Origin: Tipula vernalis
Taxonomy: Eukaryota > Arthropoda > Insecta > Diptera > Tipulidae
Length of the DNA: 64,000 bases
Direction of reading: 5' to 3'
NCBI GenBank assembly: GCA_958295665.1
Contig: OY282560.1
Coordinates: 41,541,044 to 41,605,043 of the forward strand
Below the pieces are notes generated by a model that searched no databases, was not told the origin of the DNA, and worked only from the letters and a program-made list of their open reading frames with translations. The translations under genes and the position numbers were made by a program. Of this stretch, positions 28,101 to 40,064 are shown in pieces. Position 1 is the stretch's first letter. Every line of letters begins with the position of its first letter.

Positions 28101-31100
28101 TGTATTTATTTTGCCAACTTGCATTTGGATTGCTCGAATATTTCTAACCATTTAATAGAAAATTCGATTTTATTGAAAATCAACTGTGCTATAGCCCACA
28201 GATTTTGAATGGCAAAAATCTAAAATGCTCCGATTACGTTGGTCAATAGCTCTATCAATAGGCTTCAGGATCTGTATTTATTTTGCCAACTTTCATTTGG
28301 ATTGCTCGAATATTTCTAACCATTTAATAGAAAATTCGATTTTATTGAAAATCAACTGTGCTATAGCCCACAGATTTTGAATGGCAAAAATCTAAAATGC
28401 TCCGATTACGTTGGTCAATAGCTCTATCAATAGGCTTCAGGATCTGTATTTATTTTGCCAACTTGCATTTGGATTGCTCGAATATTTCTAACCATTTAAT
28501 AGAAAATTCGATTTTATTGAAAATCAACTGTGCTATAGCCCACAGATTTTGAATGGCAAAAATCTAAAATGCTCCGATTCCGTTGGTCAATAGCTCTATC
28601 AATAGGCTTCAGGATCTGTATTTATTTTGCCAACTTGCATTTGGATTGCTCGAATATTTCTAACCAATTAATAGAAAATTCGATTTTATTGAAAATCAAC
28701 TGTGCTATAGCCCACAGATTTTGAACGGCAAAAATCTAAAATGCTCCGATTCCGTTGGTCAATAGCTCTATCAATAGGCTTCAGGATCTGTATTTATTTT
28801 GCCAACTTGCATTTGGATTGCTCGAATATTTCTAACCATTTAATAGAAAATTCGATTTTATTGAAAATCAACTGTGCTATAGCCCACAGATTTTGAACGG
28901 CAAAAATCTAAAATGCTCCGATTCCGTTGGTCAATAGCTCTATCAATAGGCTTCAGGATCTGTATTTATTTTGCCAACTTGCATTTGGATTGCTCGAATA
29001 TTTCTAACCATTTAATAGAAAATTCGATTTTATTGAAAATCAACTGTGCTATAGCCCACAGATTTTGAACGGCAAAAATCTAAAATGCTCCGATTCCGTT
29101 GGTCAATAGCTCTATCAATAGGCTTCAGGATCTGTATTTATTTTGCCAACTTGCATTTGGATTGCTCGAATATTTCTAACCAATTAATAGAAAATTCGAT
29201 TTTATTGAAAATCAACTGTGCTATAGCCCACAGATTTTGAACGGCAAAAATCTAAAATGCTCCGATTACGTTGGTCAATAGCTCTATCAATAGGCTTCAG
29301 GATCTGTATTTATTTTGCCAACTTGCATGTGGATTGCTCGATTATTTCTAACCAATTAATAGAAAATTCGATTTTATTGAAAATCAACTGTGCTATAGCC
29401 CACAGATTTTGAATGGCAAAAATCTAAAATGCTCCGATTCCGTTGGTCAATAGCTCTATCAATAGGCTTCAGGATCTGTATTTATTTTGCCAACTTGCAT
29501 TTGGATTGCTCGAATATTTCTAACCATTTAATAGAAAATTCGATTTTATTGAAAATCAACTGTGCTATAGCCCACAGATTTTGAATGGCAAAAATCTAAA
29601 ATGCTCCGATTACGTTGGTCAATAGCTCTATCAATAGGCTTCAGGATCTGTATTTATTTTGCCAACTTGCATTTGGATTGCTCGAATATTTCTAACCATT
29701 TAATAGAAAATTCGATTTTATTGAAAATCAACTGTGCTATAGCCCACAGATTTTGAATGGCAAAAATCTAAAATGCTCCGATTACGTTGGTCAATAGCTC
29801 TATCAATAGGCTTCAGGATCTGTATTTATTTTGCCAACTTGCATTTGGATTGCTCGAATATTTCTAACCATTTAATAGAAAATTCGATTTTATTGAAAAT
29901 CAACTGTGCTATAGCCCACAGATTTTGAATGGCAAAAATCTAAAATGCTCCGATTACGTTGGTCAATAGCTCTATCAATAGGCTTCAGGATCTGTATTTA
30001 TTTTGCCAACTTGCATGTGGATTGCTCGATTATTTCTAACCAATTAATAGAAAATTCGATTTTATTGAAAATCAACTGTGCTATAGCCCACAGATTTTGA
30101 ACGGCAAAAATCTAAAATGCTCCGATTCCGTTGGTCAATAGCTCTATCAATAGGCTTCAGGATCTGTATTTATTTTGCCAACTTGCATTTGGATTGCTCG
30201 AATATTTCTAACCATTTAATAGAAAATTCGATTTTATTGAAAATCAACTGTGCTATAGCCCACAGATTTTGAATGGCAAAAATCTAAAATGCTCCGATTC
30301 CGTTGGTCAATAGCTCTATCAATAGGCTTCAGGATCTGTATTTATTTTGCCAACTTGCATTTGGATTGCTCGAATATTTCTAACCAATTAATAGAAAATT
30401 CGATTTTATTGAAAATCAACTGTGCTATAGCCCACAGATTTTGAACGGCAAAAATCTAAAATGCTCCGATTACGTTGGTCAATAGCTCTATCAATAGGCT
30501 TCAGGATCTGTATTTATTTTGCCAACTTGCATTTGGATTGCTCGAATATTTCTAACCATTTAATAGAAAATTCGATTTTATTGAAAATCAACTGTGATCA
30601 ACACAGATTTTGAACGGCAAAAATCTAAAATGCTCCGATTCCGTTGGTCAATAGCTCTATCAATAGGCTTCAGGATCTGTATTTATTTTGCCAACTTGCA
30701 TGTGGATTGCTCGATTATTTCTAACCAATTAATAGAAAATTCGATTTTATTGAAAATCAACTGTGCTATAGCCCACAGATTTTGAACGGCAAAAATCTAA
30801 AATGCTCCGATTCCGTTGGTCAATAGCTCTATCAATAGGCTTCAGGATCTGTATTTATTTTGCCAACTTGCATTTGGATTGCTCGAATATTTCTAACCAT
30901 TTAATAGAAAATTCGATTTTATTGAAAATCAACTGTGCTATAGCCCACAGATTTTGAACGGCAAAAATCTAAAATGCTCCGATTCCGTTGGTCAATAGCT
31001 CTATCAATAGGCTTCAGGATCTGTATTTATTTTGCCAACTTGCATTTGGATTGCTCGAATATTTCTAACCATTTAATAGAAAATTCGATTTTATTGAAAA

Positions 31101-32140
31101 TCAACTGTGCTATAGCCCACAGATTTTGAACGGCAAAAATCTAAAATGCTCCGATTACGTTGGTCAATAGCTCTATCAATAGGCTTCAGGATCTGTATTT
31201 ATTTTGCCAACTTGCATTTGGATTGCTCGAATATTTCTAACCATTTAATAGAAAATTCGATTTTATTGAAAATCAACTGTGCTTATAGCCCACAGATTTT
31301 GAATGGCAAAAATCTAAAATGCTCCGATTACGTTGGTCAATAGCTCTATCAATAGGCTTCAGGATCTGTATTTATTTTGCCAACTTGCATGTGGATTGCT
31401 CGATTATTTCTAACCAATTAATAGAAAATTCGATTTTATTGAAAATCAACTGTGCTATAGCCCACAGATTTTCAATGGCAAAAATCTAAAATGCTCCGAT
31501 TACGTTGGTCAATAGCTCTATCAATAGGCTTCAGGATCTGTATTTATTTTGCATCTTGCATTTGGATTGCTCGAATATTTCTAACCATTTAATAGAAAAT
31601 TCGATTTTATTGAAAATCAACTGTGCTATAGCCCACAGATTTTGAATGGCAAAAATCTAAAATGCTCCGATTACGTTGGTCAATAGCTCTATCAATAGGC
31701 TTCAGGATCTGTATTTATTTTGCCAACTTGCATTTGGATTGCTCGAATATTTCTAACCATTTAATAGAAAATTCGATTTTATTGAAAATCAACTGTGCTA
31801 TAGCCCACAGATTTTGAATGGCAAAAATCTAAAATGCTCCGATTCCGTTGGTCAATAGCTCTATCAATAGGCTTCAGGATCTGTATTTATTTTGCCAACT
31901 TGCATTTGGATTGCTCGAATATTTCTAACCAATTAATAGAAAATTCGATTTTATTGAAAATCAACTGTGCTATAGCCCACAGATTTTGAACGGCAAAAAT
32001 CTAAAATGCTCCGATTACGTTGGTCAATAGCTCTATCAATAGGCTTCAGGATCTGTATTTATTTTGCCAACTTGCATTTGGATTGCTCGAATATTTCTAA
32101 CCATTTAATAGAAAATTCGATTTTATTGAAAATCAACTGT
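25107..32140 (+). repeat. D-phased 4-, 5- and 9-monomer domain (41 monomers)
   Basis: D monomers start at 25107, 25448, 26305, 26990, 27847 and 30596. Spacings are 341, 857, 685, 857, 2749 and 1545 bp, that is 2, 5, 4, 5, 16 and 9 monomers minus 3 bp for each D. The last is adjusted by a one-base gain (gcttatagcc, 31281) and a one-base loss (gcatcttgc, near 31551). Each D is usually preceded by T-type units. Confidence 0.85.
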
Positions 32141-33166
32141 GATCAACACAGATTTTGAACGGCAAAAATCTAAAATGCTCCGATTCCGTTGGTCAATAGC
32201 TCTATCAATAGGCTTCAGGATCTGTATTTATTTTGCCAACTTGCATGTGGATTGCTCGATTATTTCTAACCAATTAATAGAAAATTCGATTTTATTGAAA
32301 ATCAACTGTGCTATAGCCCACAGATTTTGAACGGCAAAAATCTAAAATGCTCCGATTACGTTGGTCAATAGCTCTATCAATAGGCTTCAGGATCTGTATT
32401 TATTTTGCCAACTTGCATTTGGATTGCTCGAATATTTCTAACCATTTAATAGAAAATTCGATTTTATTGAAAATCAACTGTGCTTATAGCCCACAGATTT
32501 TGAATGGCAAAAATCTAAAATGCTCCGATTACGTTGGTCAATAGCTCTATCAATAGGCTTCAGGATCTGTATTTATTTTGCCAACTTGCATGTGGATTGC
32601 TCGATTATTTCTAACCAATTAATAGAAAATTCGATTTTATTGAAAATCAACTGTGCTATAGCCCACAGATTTTCAATGGCAAAAATCTAAAATGCTCCGA
32701 TTACGTTGGTCAATAGCTCTATCAATAGGCTTCAGGATCTGTATTTATTTTGCCAACTTGCATTTGGATTGCTCGAATATTTCTAACCATTTAATAGAAA
32801 ATTCGATTTTATTGAAAATCAACTGTGCTATAGCCCACAGATTTTGAATGGCAAAAATCTAAAATGCTCCGATTACGTTGGTCAATAGCTCTATCAATAG
32901 GCTTCAGGATCTGTATTTATTTTGCCAACTTGCATTTGGATTGCTCGAATATTTCTAACCAATTAATAGAAAATTCGATTTTATTGAAAATCAACTGTGC
33001 TATAGCCCACAGATTTTGAACGGCAAAAATCTAAAATGCTCCGATTCCGTTGGTCAATAGCTCTATCAATAGGCTTCAGGATCTGTATTTATTTTGCCAA
33101 CTTGCATTTGGATTGCTCGAATATTTCTAACCATTTAATAGAAAATTCGATTTTATTGAAAATCAA

Positions 33167-33184
33167 CTGTGCTATAGCCCACAG
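33167..33184. repeat. Junction dyad ctgtg-N8-cacag (recurs in nearly every monomer)
   Basis: Arms ctgtg (33167-33171) and cacag (33180-33184) are perfect inverted repeats around the spacer ctatagcc. The overlapping octamer gctatagc is itself a palindrome. Across the window the arms are nearly always kept while the spacer varies: ctatagcc (8, standard), atcaa (5), ctataagcc and cttatagcc (9), ctatatagcc (10), ctatataagcc and ctattatagcc (11), ctatatatagcc (12), ctataatataagcc (14), ctatacc and catagcc (7), cagcc (5), cc (2) and c (1). Arm damage is rare: position 405 (ctgta), 4190 and 5048 (ctttg), 17554 (ctgag), 17895 (left arm lost), and copies reading cacat on the right. Confidence 0.9.
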
Positions 33185-33204
33185 ATTTTGAACGGCAAAA
33201 ATCT
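33183..33204. repeat. Dyad agatttt...aaaatct in the monomer head
   Basis: Monomer positions 13-19 (agatttt) and 28-34 (aaaatct) form a perfect 7 bp inverted repeat with an 8-base loop (gaacggca). It lies directly beside the junction dyad and shares two bases with it. The common A28 to G change (cggcagaaatct copies) removes the innermost pair, and rare gattttc copies (such as 31474 and 40598) alter only the loop. The dyad is seen directly; a folding role is inference. Confidence 0.85.
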
Positions 33205-33320
33205 AAAATGCTCCGATTACGTTGGTCAATAGCTCTATCAATAGGCTTCAGGATCTGTATTTATTTTGCCAACTTGCATTTGGATTGCTCGAATATTTCT
33301 AACCATTTAATAGAAAATTC

Positions 33321-33336
33321 GATTTTATTGAAAATC
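33321..33336. repeat. Dyad gatttt-attg-aaaatc in the monomer tail
   Basis: Monomer positions 151-156 and 161-166 form a perfect 6 bp stem with the four-base loop attg. In copies with G152 (ggtttt) one A-T pair becomes a G-T wobble on one strand. With the junction dyad and the head dyad this makes a continuous block, positions 151-172 plus 1-34 of the next unit, of three adjacent hairpin-capable elements. Confidence 0.85.
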
Positions 33337-34481
33337 AACTGTGCTATAAGCCCACAGATTTTGAACGGCAAAAATCTAAAATGCTCCGATTCCGTTGGTC
33401 AATAGCTCTATCAATAGGCTTCAGGATCTGTATTTATTTTGCCAACTTGCATTTGGATTGCTCGAATATTTCTAACCATTTAATAGAAAATTCGATTTTA
33501 TTGAAAATCAACTGTGCTATAGCCCACAGATTTTGAATGGCAAAAATCTAAAATGCTCCGATTACGTTGGTCAATAGCTCTATCAATAGGCTTCAGGATC
33601 TGTATTTATTTTGCCAACTTGCATTTGGATTGCTCGAATATTTCTAACCATTTAATAGAAAATTCGATTTTATTGAAAATCAACTGTGCTTTAGCCCACA
33701 GATTTTGAACGGCAAAAATCTAAAATGCTCCGATTCCGTTGGTCAATAGCTCTATCAATAGGCTTCAGGATCTGTATTTATTTTGCCAACTTGCATTTGG
33801 ATTGCTCGAATATTTCTAACCAATTAATAGAAAATTCGATTTTATTGAAAATCAACTGTGCTATAGCCCACAGATTTTGAACGGCAAAAATCTAAAATGC
33901 TCCGATTACGTTGGTCAATAGCTCTATCAATAGGCTTCAGGATCTGTATTTATTTTGCCAACTTGCATGTGGATTGCTCGATTATTTCTAACCAATTAAT
34001 AGAAAATTCGATTTTATTGAAAATCAACTGTGCTATAGCCCACAGATTTTGAATGGCAAAAATCTAAAATGCTCCGATTCCGTTGGTCAATAGCTCTATC
34101 AATAGGCTTCAGGATCTGTATTTATTTTGCCAACTTGCATTTGGATTGCTCGAATATTTCTAACCATTTAATAGAAAATTCGATTTTATTGAAAATCAAC
34201 TGTGCTATAGCCCACAGATTTTGAATGGCAAAAATCTAAAATGCTCCGATTACGTTGGTCAATAGCTCTATCAATAGGCTTCAGGATCTGTATTTATTTT
34301 GCCAACTTGCATTTGGATTGCTCGAATATTTCTAACCATTTAATAGAAAATTCGATTTTATTGAAAATCAACTGTGCTATAGCCCACAGATTTTGAATGG
34401 CAAAAATCTAAAATGCTCCGATTACGTTGGTCAATAGCTCTATCAATAGGCTTCAGGATCTGTATTTATTTTGCCAACTTG

Positions 34482-34490
34482 TGTGCAATC
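34482..34490 (+). repeat. Private 9 bp insertion creating an 18 bp palindrome
   Basis: Between acttg and catgtgg the bases tgtgcaatc are inserted, found nowhere else in the window. The result is gcaatcca-tg-tggattgc at 34485-34502, arms of 8 bp with a two-base centre. Six inserted bases (gcaatc) are the inverse of the adjacent gattgc, as expected from fold-back template switching during DNA synthesis. The equivalent monomer in unit B lacks the insertion and has a different tail class. Confidence 0.9.
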
Positions 34491-37400
34491 CATGTGGATT
34501 GCTCGATTATTTCTAACCAATTAATAGAAAATTCGATTTTATTGAAAATCAACTGTGCTATAGCCCACAGATTTTGAACGGCAAAAATCTAAAATGCTCC
34601 GATTCCGTTGGTCAATAGCTCTATCAATAGGCTTCAGGATCTGTATTTATTTTGCCAACTTGCATTTGGATTGCTCGAATATTTCTAACCATTTAATAGA
34701 AAATTCGATTTTATTGAAAATCAACTGTGCTATAGCCCACAGATTTTGAATGGCAAAAATCTAAAATGCTCCGATTACGTTGGTCAATAGCTCTATCAAT
34801 AGGCTTCAGGATCTGTATTTATTTTGCCAACTTGCATTTGGATTGCTCGAATATTTCTAACCATTTAATAGAAAATTCGATTTTATTGAAAATCAACTGT
34901 GCTATAGCCCACAGATTTTGAACGGCAAAAATCTAAAATGCTCCGATTCCGTTGGTCAATAGCTCTATCAATAGGCTTCAGGATCTGTATTTATTTTGCC
35001 AACTTGCATTTGGATTGCTCGAATATTTCTAACCATTTAATAGAAAATTCGATTTTATTGAAAATCAACTGTGCTATAGCCCACAGATTTTGAATGGCAA
35101 AAATCTAAAATGCTCCGATTCCGTTGGTCAATAGCTCTATCAATAGGCTTCAGGATCTGTATTTATTTTGCCAACTTGCATTTGGATTGCTCGAATATTT
35201 CTAACCATTTAATAGAAAATTCGATTTTATTGAAAATCAACTGTGCTATAGCCCACAGATTTTGAATGGCAAAAATCTAAAATGCTCCGATTACGTTGGT
35301 CAATAGCTCTATCAATAGGCTTCAGGATCTGTATTTATTTTGCCAACTTGCATTTGGATTGCTCGAATATTTCTAACCATTTAATAGAAAATTCGATTTT
35401 ATTGAAAAATCAACTGTGCTATAGCCCACATATTTTGAATGGCAAAAATCTAAAATGCTCCGATTACGTTGGTCAATAGCTCTATCAATAGGCTTCAGGA
35501 TCTGTATTTATTTTGCCAACTTGCATTTGGATTGCTCGAATATTTCTAACCAATTAATAGAAAATTCGATTTTATTGAAAATCAACTGTGCTATAGCCCA
35601 CAGATTTTGAACGGCAAAAATCTAAAATGCTCCGATTCCGTTGGTCAATAGCTCTATCAATAGGCTTCAGGATCTGTATTTATTTTGCCAACTTGCATTT
35701 GGATTGCTCGAATATTTCTAACCATTTAATAGAAAATTCGATTTTATTGAAAATCAACTGTGCTATAGCCCACAGATTTTGAACGGCAAAAATCTAAAAT
35801 GCTCCGATTACGTTGGTCAATAGCTCTATCAATAGGCTTCAGGATCTGTATTTATTTTGCCAACTTGCATTTGGATTGCTCGAATATTTCTAACCATTTA
35901 ATAGAAAATTCGATTTTATTGAAAATCAACTGTGCTATAGCCCACAGATTTTGAACGGCAAAAATCTAAAATGCTCCGATTCCGTTGGTCAATAGCTCTA
36001 TCAATAGGCTTCAGGATCTGTATTTATTTTGCCAACTTGCATTTGGATTGCTCGAATATTTCTAACCAATTAATAGAAAATTCGATTTTATTGAAAATCA
36101 ACTGTGCTATAGCCCACAGATTTTGAACGGCAAAAATCTAAAATGCTCCGATTACGTTGGTCAATAGCTCTATCAATAGGCTTCAGGATCTGTATTTATT
36201 TTGCCAACTTGCATGTGGATTGCTCGATTATTTCTAACCAATTAATAGAAAATTCGATTTTATTGAAAATCAACTGTGCTATAGCCCACAGACTTTGAAT
36301 GGCAAAAATCTAAAATGCTCCGATTCCGTTGGTCAATAGCTCTATCAATAGGCTTCAGGATCTGTATTTATTTTGCCAACTTGCATTTGGATTGCTCGAA
36401 TATTTCTAACCATTTAATAGAAAATTCGATTTTATTGAAAATCAACTGTGCTATAGCCCACAGATTTTGAATCGCAAAAATCTAAAATGCTCCGATTACG
36501 TTGGTCAATAGCTCTATCAATAGGCTTCAGGATCTGTATTTATTTTGCCAACTTGCATTTGGATTGCTCGAATATTTCTAACCATTTAATAGAAAATTCG
36601 ATTTTATTGAAAATCAACTGTGCTATATAGCCCACAGATTTTGAATGGCAAAAATCTAAAATGCTCCGATTACGTTGGTCAATAGCTCTATCAATAGGCT
36701 TCAGGATCTGTATTTATTTTGCCAACTTGCATGTGGATTGCTCGATTATTTCTAACCAATTAATAGAAAATTCGATTTTATTGAAAATCAACTGTGCTAT
36801 AGCCCACAGATTTTGAATGGCAAAAATCTAAAATGCTCCGATTCCGTTGGTCAATAGCTCTATCAATAGGCTTCAGGATCTGTATTTATTTTGCCAACTT
36901 GCATTTGGATTGCTCGAATATTTCTAACCATTTAATAGAAAATTCGATTTTATTGAAAATCAACTGTGCTATAGCCCACAGATTTTGAATGGCAAAAATC
37001 TAAAATGCTCCGATTACGTTGGTCAATAGCTCTATCAATAGGCTTCAGGATCTGTATTTATTTTGCCAACTTGCATTTGGATTGCTCGAATATTTCTAAC
37101 CATTTAATAGAAAATTCGATTTTATTGAAAATCAACTGTGCTATAGCCCACAGATTTTGAACGGCAAAAATCTAAAATGCTCCGATTCCGTTGGTCAATA
37201 GCTCTATCAATAGGCTTCAGGATCTGTATTTATTTTGCCAACTTGCATTTGGATTGCTCGAATATTTCTAACCATTTAATAGAAAATTCGATTTTATTGA
37301 AAATCAACTGTGCTATAGCCCACAGATTTTGAATGGCAAAAATCTAAAATGCTCCGATTCCGTTGGTCAATAGCTCTATCAATAGCCTTCAGGATCTGTA

Positions 37401-40064
37401 TTTATTTTGCCAACTTGCATTTGGATTGCTCGAATATTTCTAACCATTTAATAGAAAATTCGATTTTATTGAAAATCAACTGTGCTATAGCCCACAGATT
37501 TTGAATGGCAAAAATCTAAAATGCTCCGATTACGTTGGTCAATAGCTCTATCAATAGGCTTCAGGATCTGTATTTATTTTGCCAACTTGCATTTGGATTG
37601 CTCGAATATTTCTAACCAATTAATAGAAAATTCGATTTTATTGAAAATCAACTGTGCTATAGCCCACAGATTTTGAATGGCAAAAATCTAAAATGCTCCG
37701 ATTCCGTTGGTCAATAGCTCTATCAATAGGCTTCAGGATCTGTATTTATTTTGCCAACTTGCATTTGGATTGCTCGAATATTTCTAACCATTTAATAGAA
37801 AATTCGATTTTATTGAAAATCAACTGTGCTATAGCCCACAGATTTTGAACGGCAAAAATCTAAAATGCTCCGATTCCGTTGGTCAATAGCTCTATCAATA
37901 GGCTTCAGGATCTGTATTTATTTTGCCAACTTGCATTTGGATTGCTCGAATATTTCTAACCATTTAATAGAAAATTCGATTTTATTGAAAATCAACTGTG
38001 CTATAGCCCACAGATTTTGAACAGCAAAAATCTAAAATGCTCCGATTCCGTTGGTCAATAGCTCTATCAATAGGCTTCAGGATCTGTATTTATTTTGCCA
38101 ACTTGCATTTGGATTGCTCGAATATTTCTAACCAATTAATAGAAAATTCGATTTTATTGAAAATCAACTGTGCTATAGCCCACAGATTTTGAACGGCAAA
38201 AATCTAAAATGCTCCGATTCCGTTGGTCAATAGCTCTATCAATAGGCTTCAGGATCTGTATTTATTTTGCCAACTTGCATGTGGATTGCTCGATTATTTC
38301 TAACCAATTAATAGAAAATTCGATTTTATTGAAAATCAACTGTGCTATAGCCCACAGATTTTGAACGGCAAAAATCTAAAATGCTCCGATTCCGTTGGTC
38401 AATAGCTCTATCAATAGGCTTCAGGATCTGTATTTATTTTGCCAACTTGCATTTGGATTGCTCGAATATTTCTAACCATTTAATAGAAAATTCGATTTTA
38501 TTGAAAATCAACTGTGCTATAGCCCACAGATTTTCAATGGCAAAAATCTAAAATGCTCCGATTACGTTGGTCAATAGCTCTATCAATAGGCTTCAGGATC
38601 TGTATTTATTTTGCCAACTTGCATTTGGATTGCTCGAATATTTCTAACCATTTAATAGAAAATTCGATTTTATTGAAAATCAACTGTGCTATAGCCCACA
38701 GATTTTGAATGGCAAAAATCTAAAATGCTCCGATTACGTTGGTCAATAGCTCTATCAATAGGCTTCAGGATCTGTATTTATTTTGCCAACTTGCATTTGG
38801 ATTGCTCGAATATTTCTAACCATTTAATAGAAAATTCGATTTTATTGAAAATCAACTGTGCTATAGCACACAGATTTTGAATGGCAAAAATCTAAAATGC
38901 TCCGATTCCGTTGGTCAATAGCTCTATCAATAGGCTTCAGGATCTGTATTTATTTTGCCAACTTGCATGTGGATTGCTCGATTATTTCTAACCAATTAAT
39001 AGAAAATTCGATTTTATTGAAAATCAACTGTGCTTATAGCCCACAGATTTTGAATGGCAAAAATCTAAAATGCTCCGATTACGTTGGTCAATAGCTCTAT
39101 CAATAGGCTTCAGGATCTGTATTTATTTTGCCAACTTGCATGTGGATTGCTCGATTATTTCTAACCAATTAATAGAAAATTCGATTTTATTGAAAATCAA
39201 CTGTGCTATAGCCCACAGATTTTCAATGGCAAAAATCTAAAATGCTCCGATTACGTTGGTCAATAGCTCTATCAATAGGCTTCAGGATCTGTATTTATTT
39301 TGCCAACTTGCATTTGGATTGCTCGAATATTTCTAACCATTTAATAGAAAATTCGATTTTATTGAAAATCAACTGTGCTATAGCCCACAGATTTTGAATG
39401 GCAAAAATCTAAAATGCTCCGATTACGTTGGTCAATAGCTCTATCAATAGGCTTCAGGATCTGTATTTATTTTGCCAACTTGCATTTGGATTGCTCGAAT
39501 ATTTCTAACCATTTAATAGAAAATTCGATTTTATTGAAAATCAACTGTGCTATAGCACACAGATTTTGAATGGCAAAAATCTAAAATGCTCCGATTACGT
39601 TGGTCAATAGCTCTATCAATAGGCTTCAGGATCTGTATTTATTTTGCCAACTTGCATGTGGATTGCTCGATTATTTCTAACCAATTAATAGAAAATTCGA
39701 TTTTATTGAAAATCAACTGTGCTATAGCCCACAGATTTTGAACGGCAAAAATCTAAAATGCTCCGATTCCGTTGGTCAATAGCTCTATCAATAGGCTTCA
39801 GGATCTGTATTTATTTTGCCAACTTGCATTTGGATTGCTCGAATATTTCTAACCATTTAATAGAAAATTCGATTTTATTGAAAATCAACTGTGCTATAGC
39901 CCACAGATTTTGAATGGCAAAAATCTAAAATGCTCCGATTCCGTTGGTCAATAGCTCTATCAATAGGCTTCAGGATCTGTATTTATTTTGCCAACTTGCA
40001 TTTGGATTGCTCGAATATTTCTAACCAATTAATAGAAAATTCGATTTTATTGAAAATCAACTGT

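Larger units (their letters stand above)
33171..33342 (+). repeat. Reference consensus monomer (172 bp, T-type)
   Basis: This copy matches my consensus at every base and is used for numbering. Variable sites within it are 23 (C here, T in many copies), 28 (A, or G in cggcagaaatct copies), 49 (A in gattacg, C in gattccg), 85 (C, rarely A), 110 (T in catttgg, G in catgtgg), 121 (G, or A in ctcaatt), 123 (A, or T in ctcgattatt), 136 (T, or A in accaatta) and 152 (A, or G in cggtttt). CpG sites are at 23-24, 44-45, 50-51, 120-121 and 150-151. The length is close to one nucleosome plus linker, as in many centromeric satellites; that relevance is inference. Confidence 0.95.
32141..40064 (+). repeat. 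Large higher-order unit A, 46 monomers (7924 bp)
   Basis: It starts at a D monomer. 46 x 172 - 3 (D) + 15 (gains at 32482, 33343, 34482, 35405, 36622 and 39032) = 7924, exactly the distance to the next D. The ordered private markers are gcttatagcc, ttttcaatgg, ctataagcc, ctttagcc, tgaaaaatc, cacatatttt, cagactttg, gaatcgc, ctatatagcc, aatagcctt and gaacagc. The same series recurs in the next unit. In this copy all ten G110 units also have T123 and A136, with no recombinant class. Confidence 0.9.

Noticed and set aside
33319..33340. CENP-B box in attcgattttattgaa
   Set aside because: Only the TTCG half fits the known pattern NTTCGNNNNANNCGGGN; the central A and the CGGG half are missing in all classes seen.
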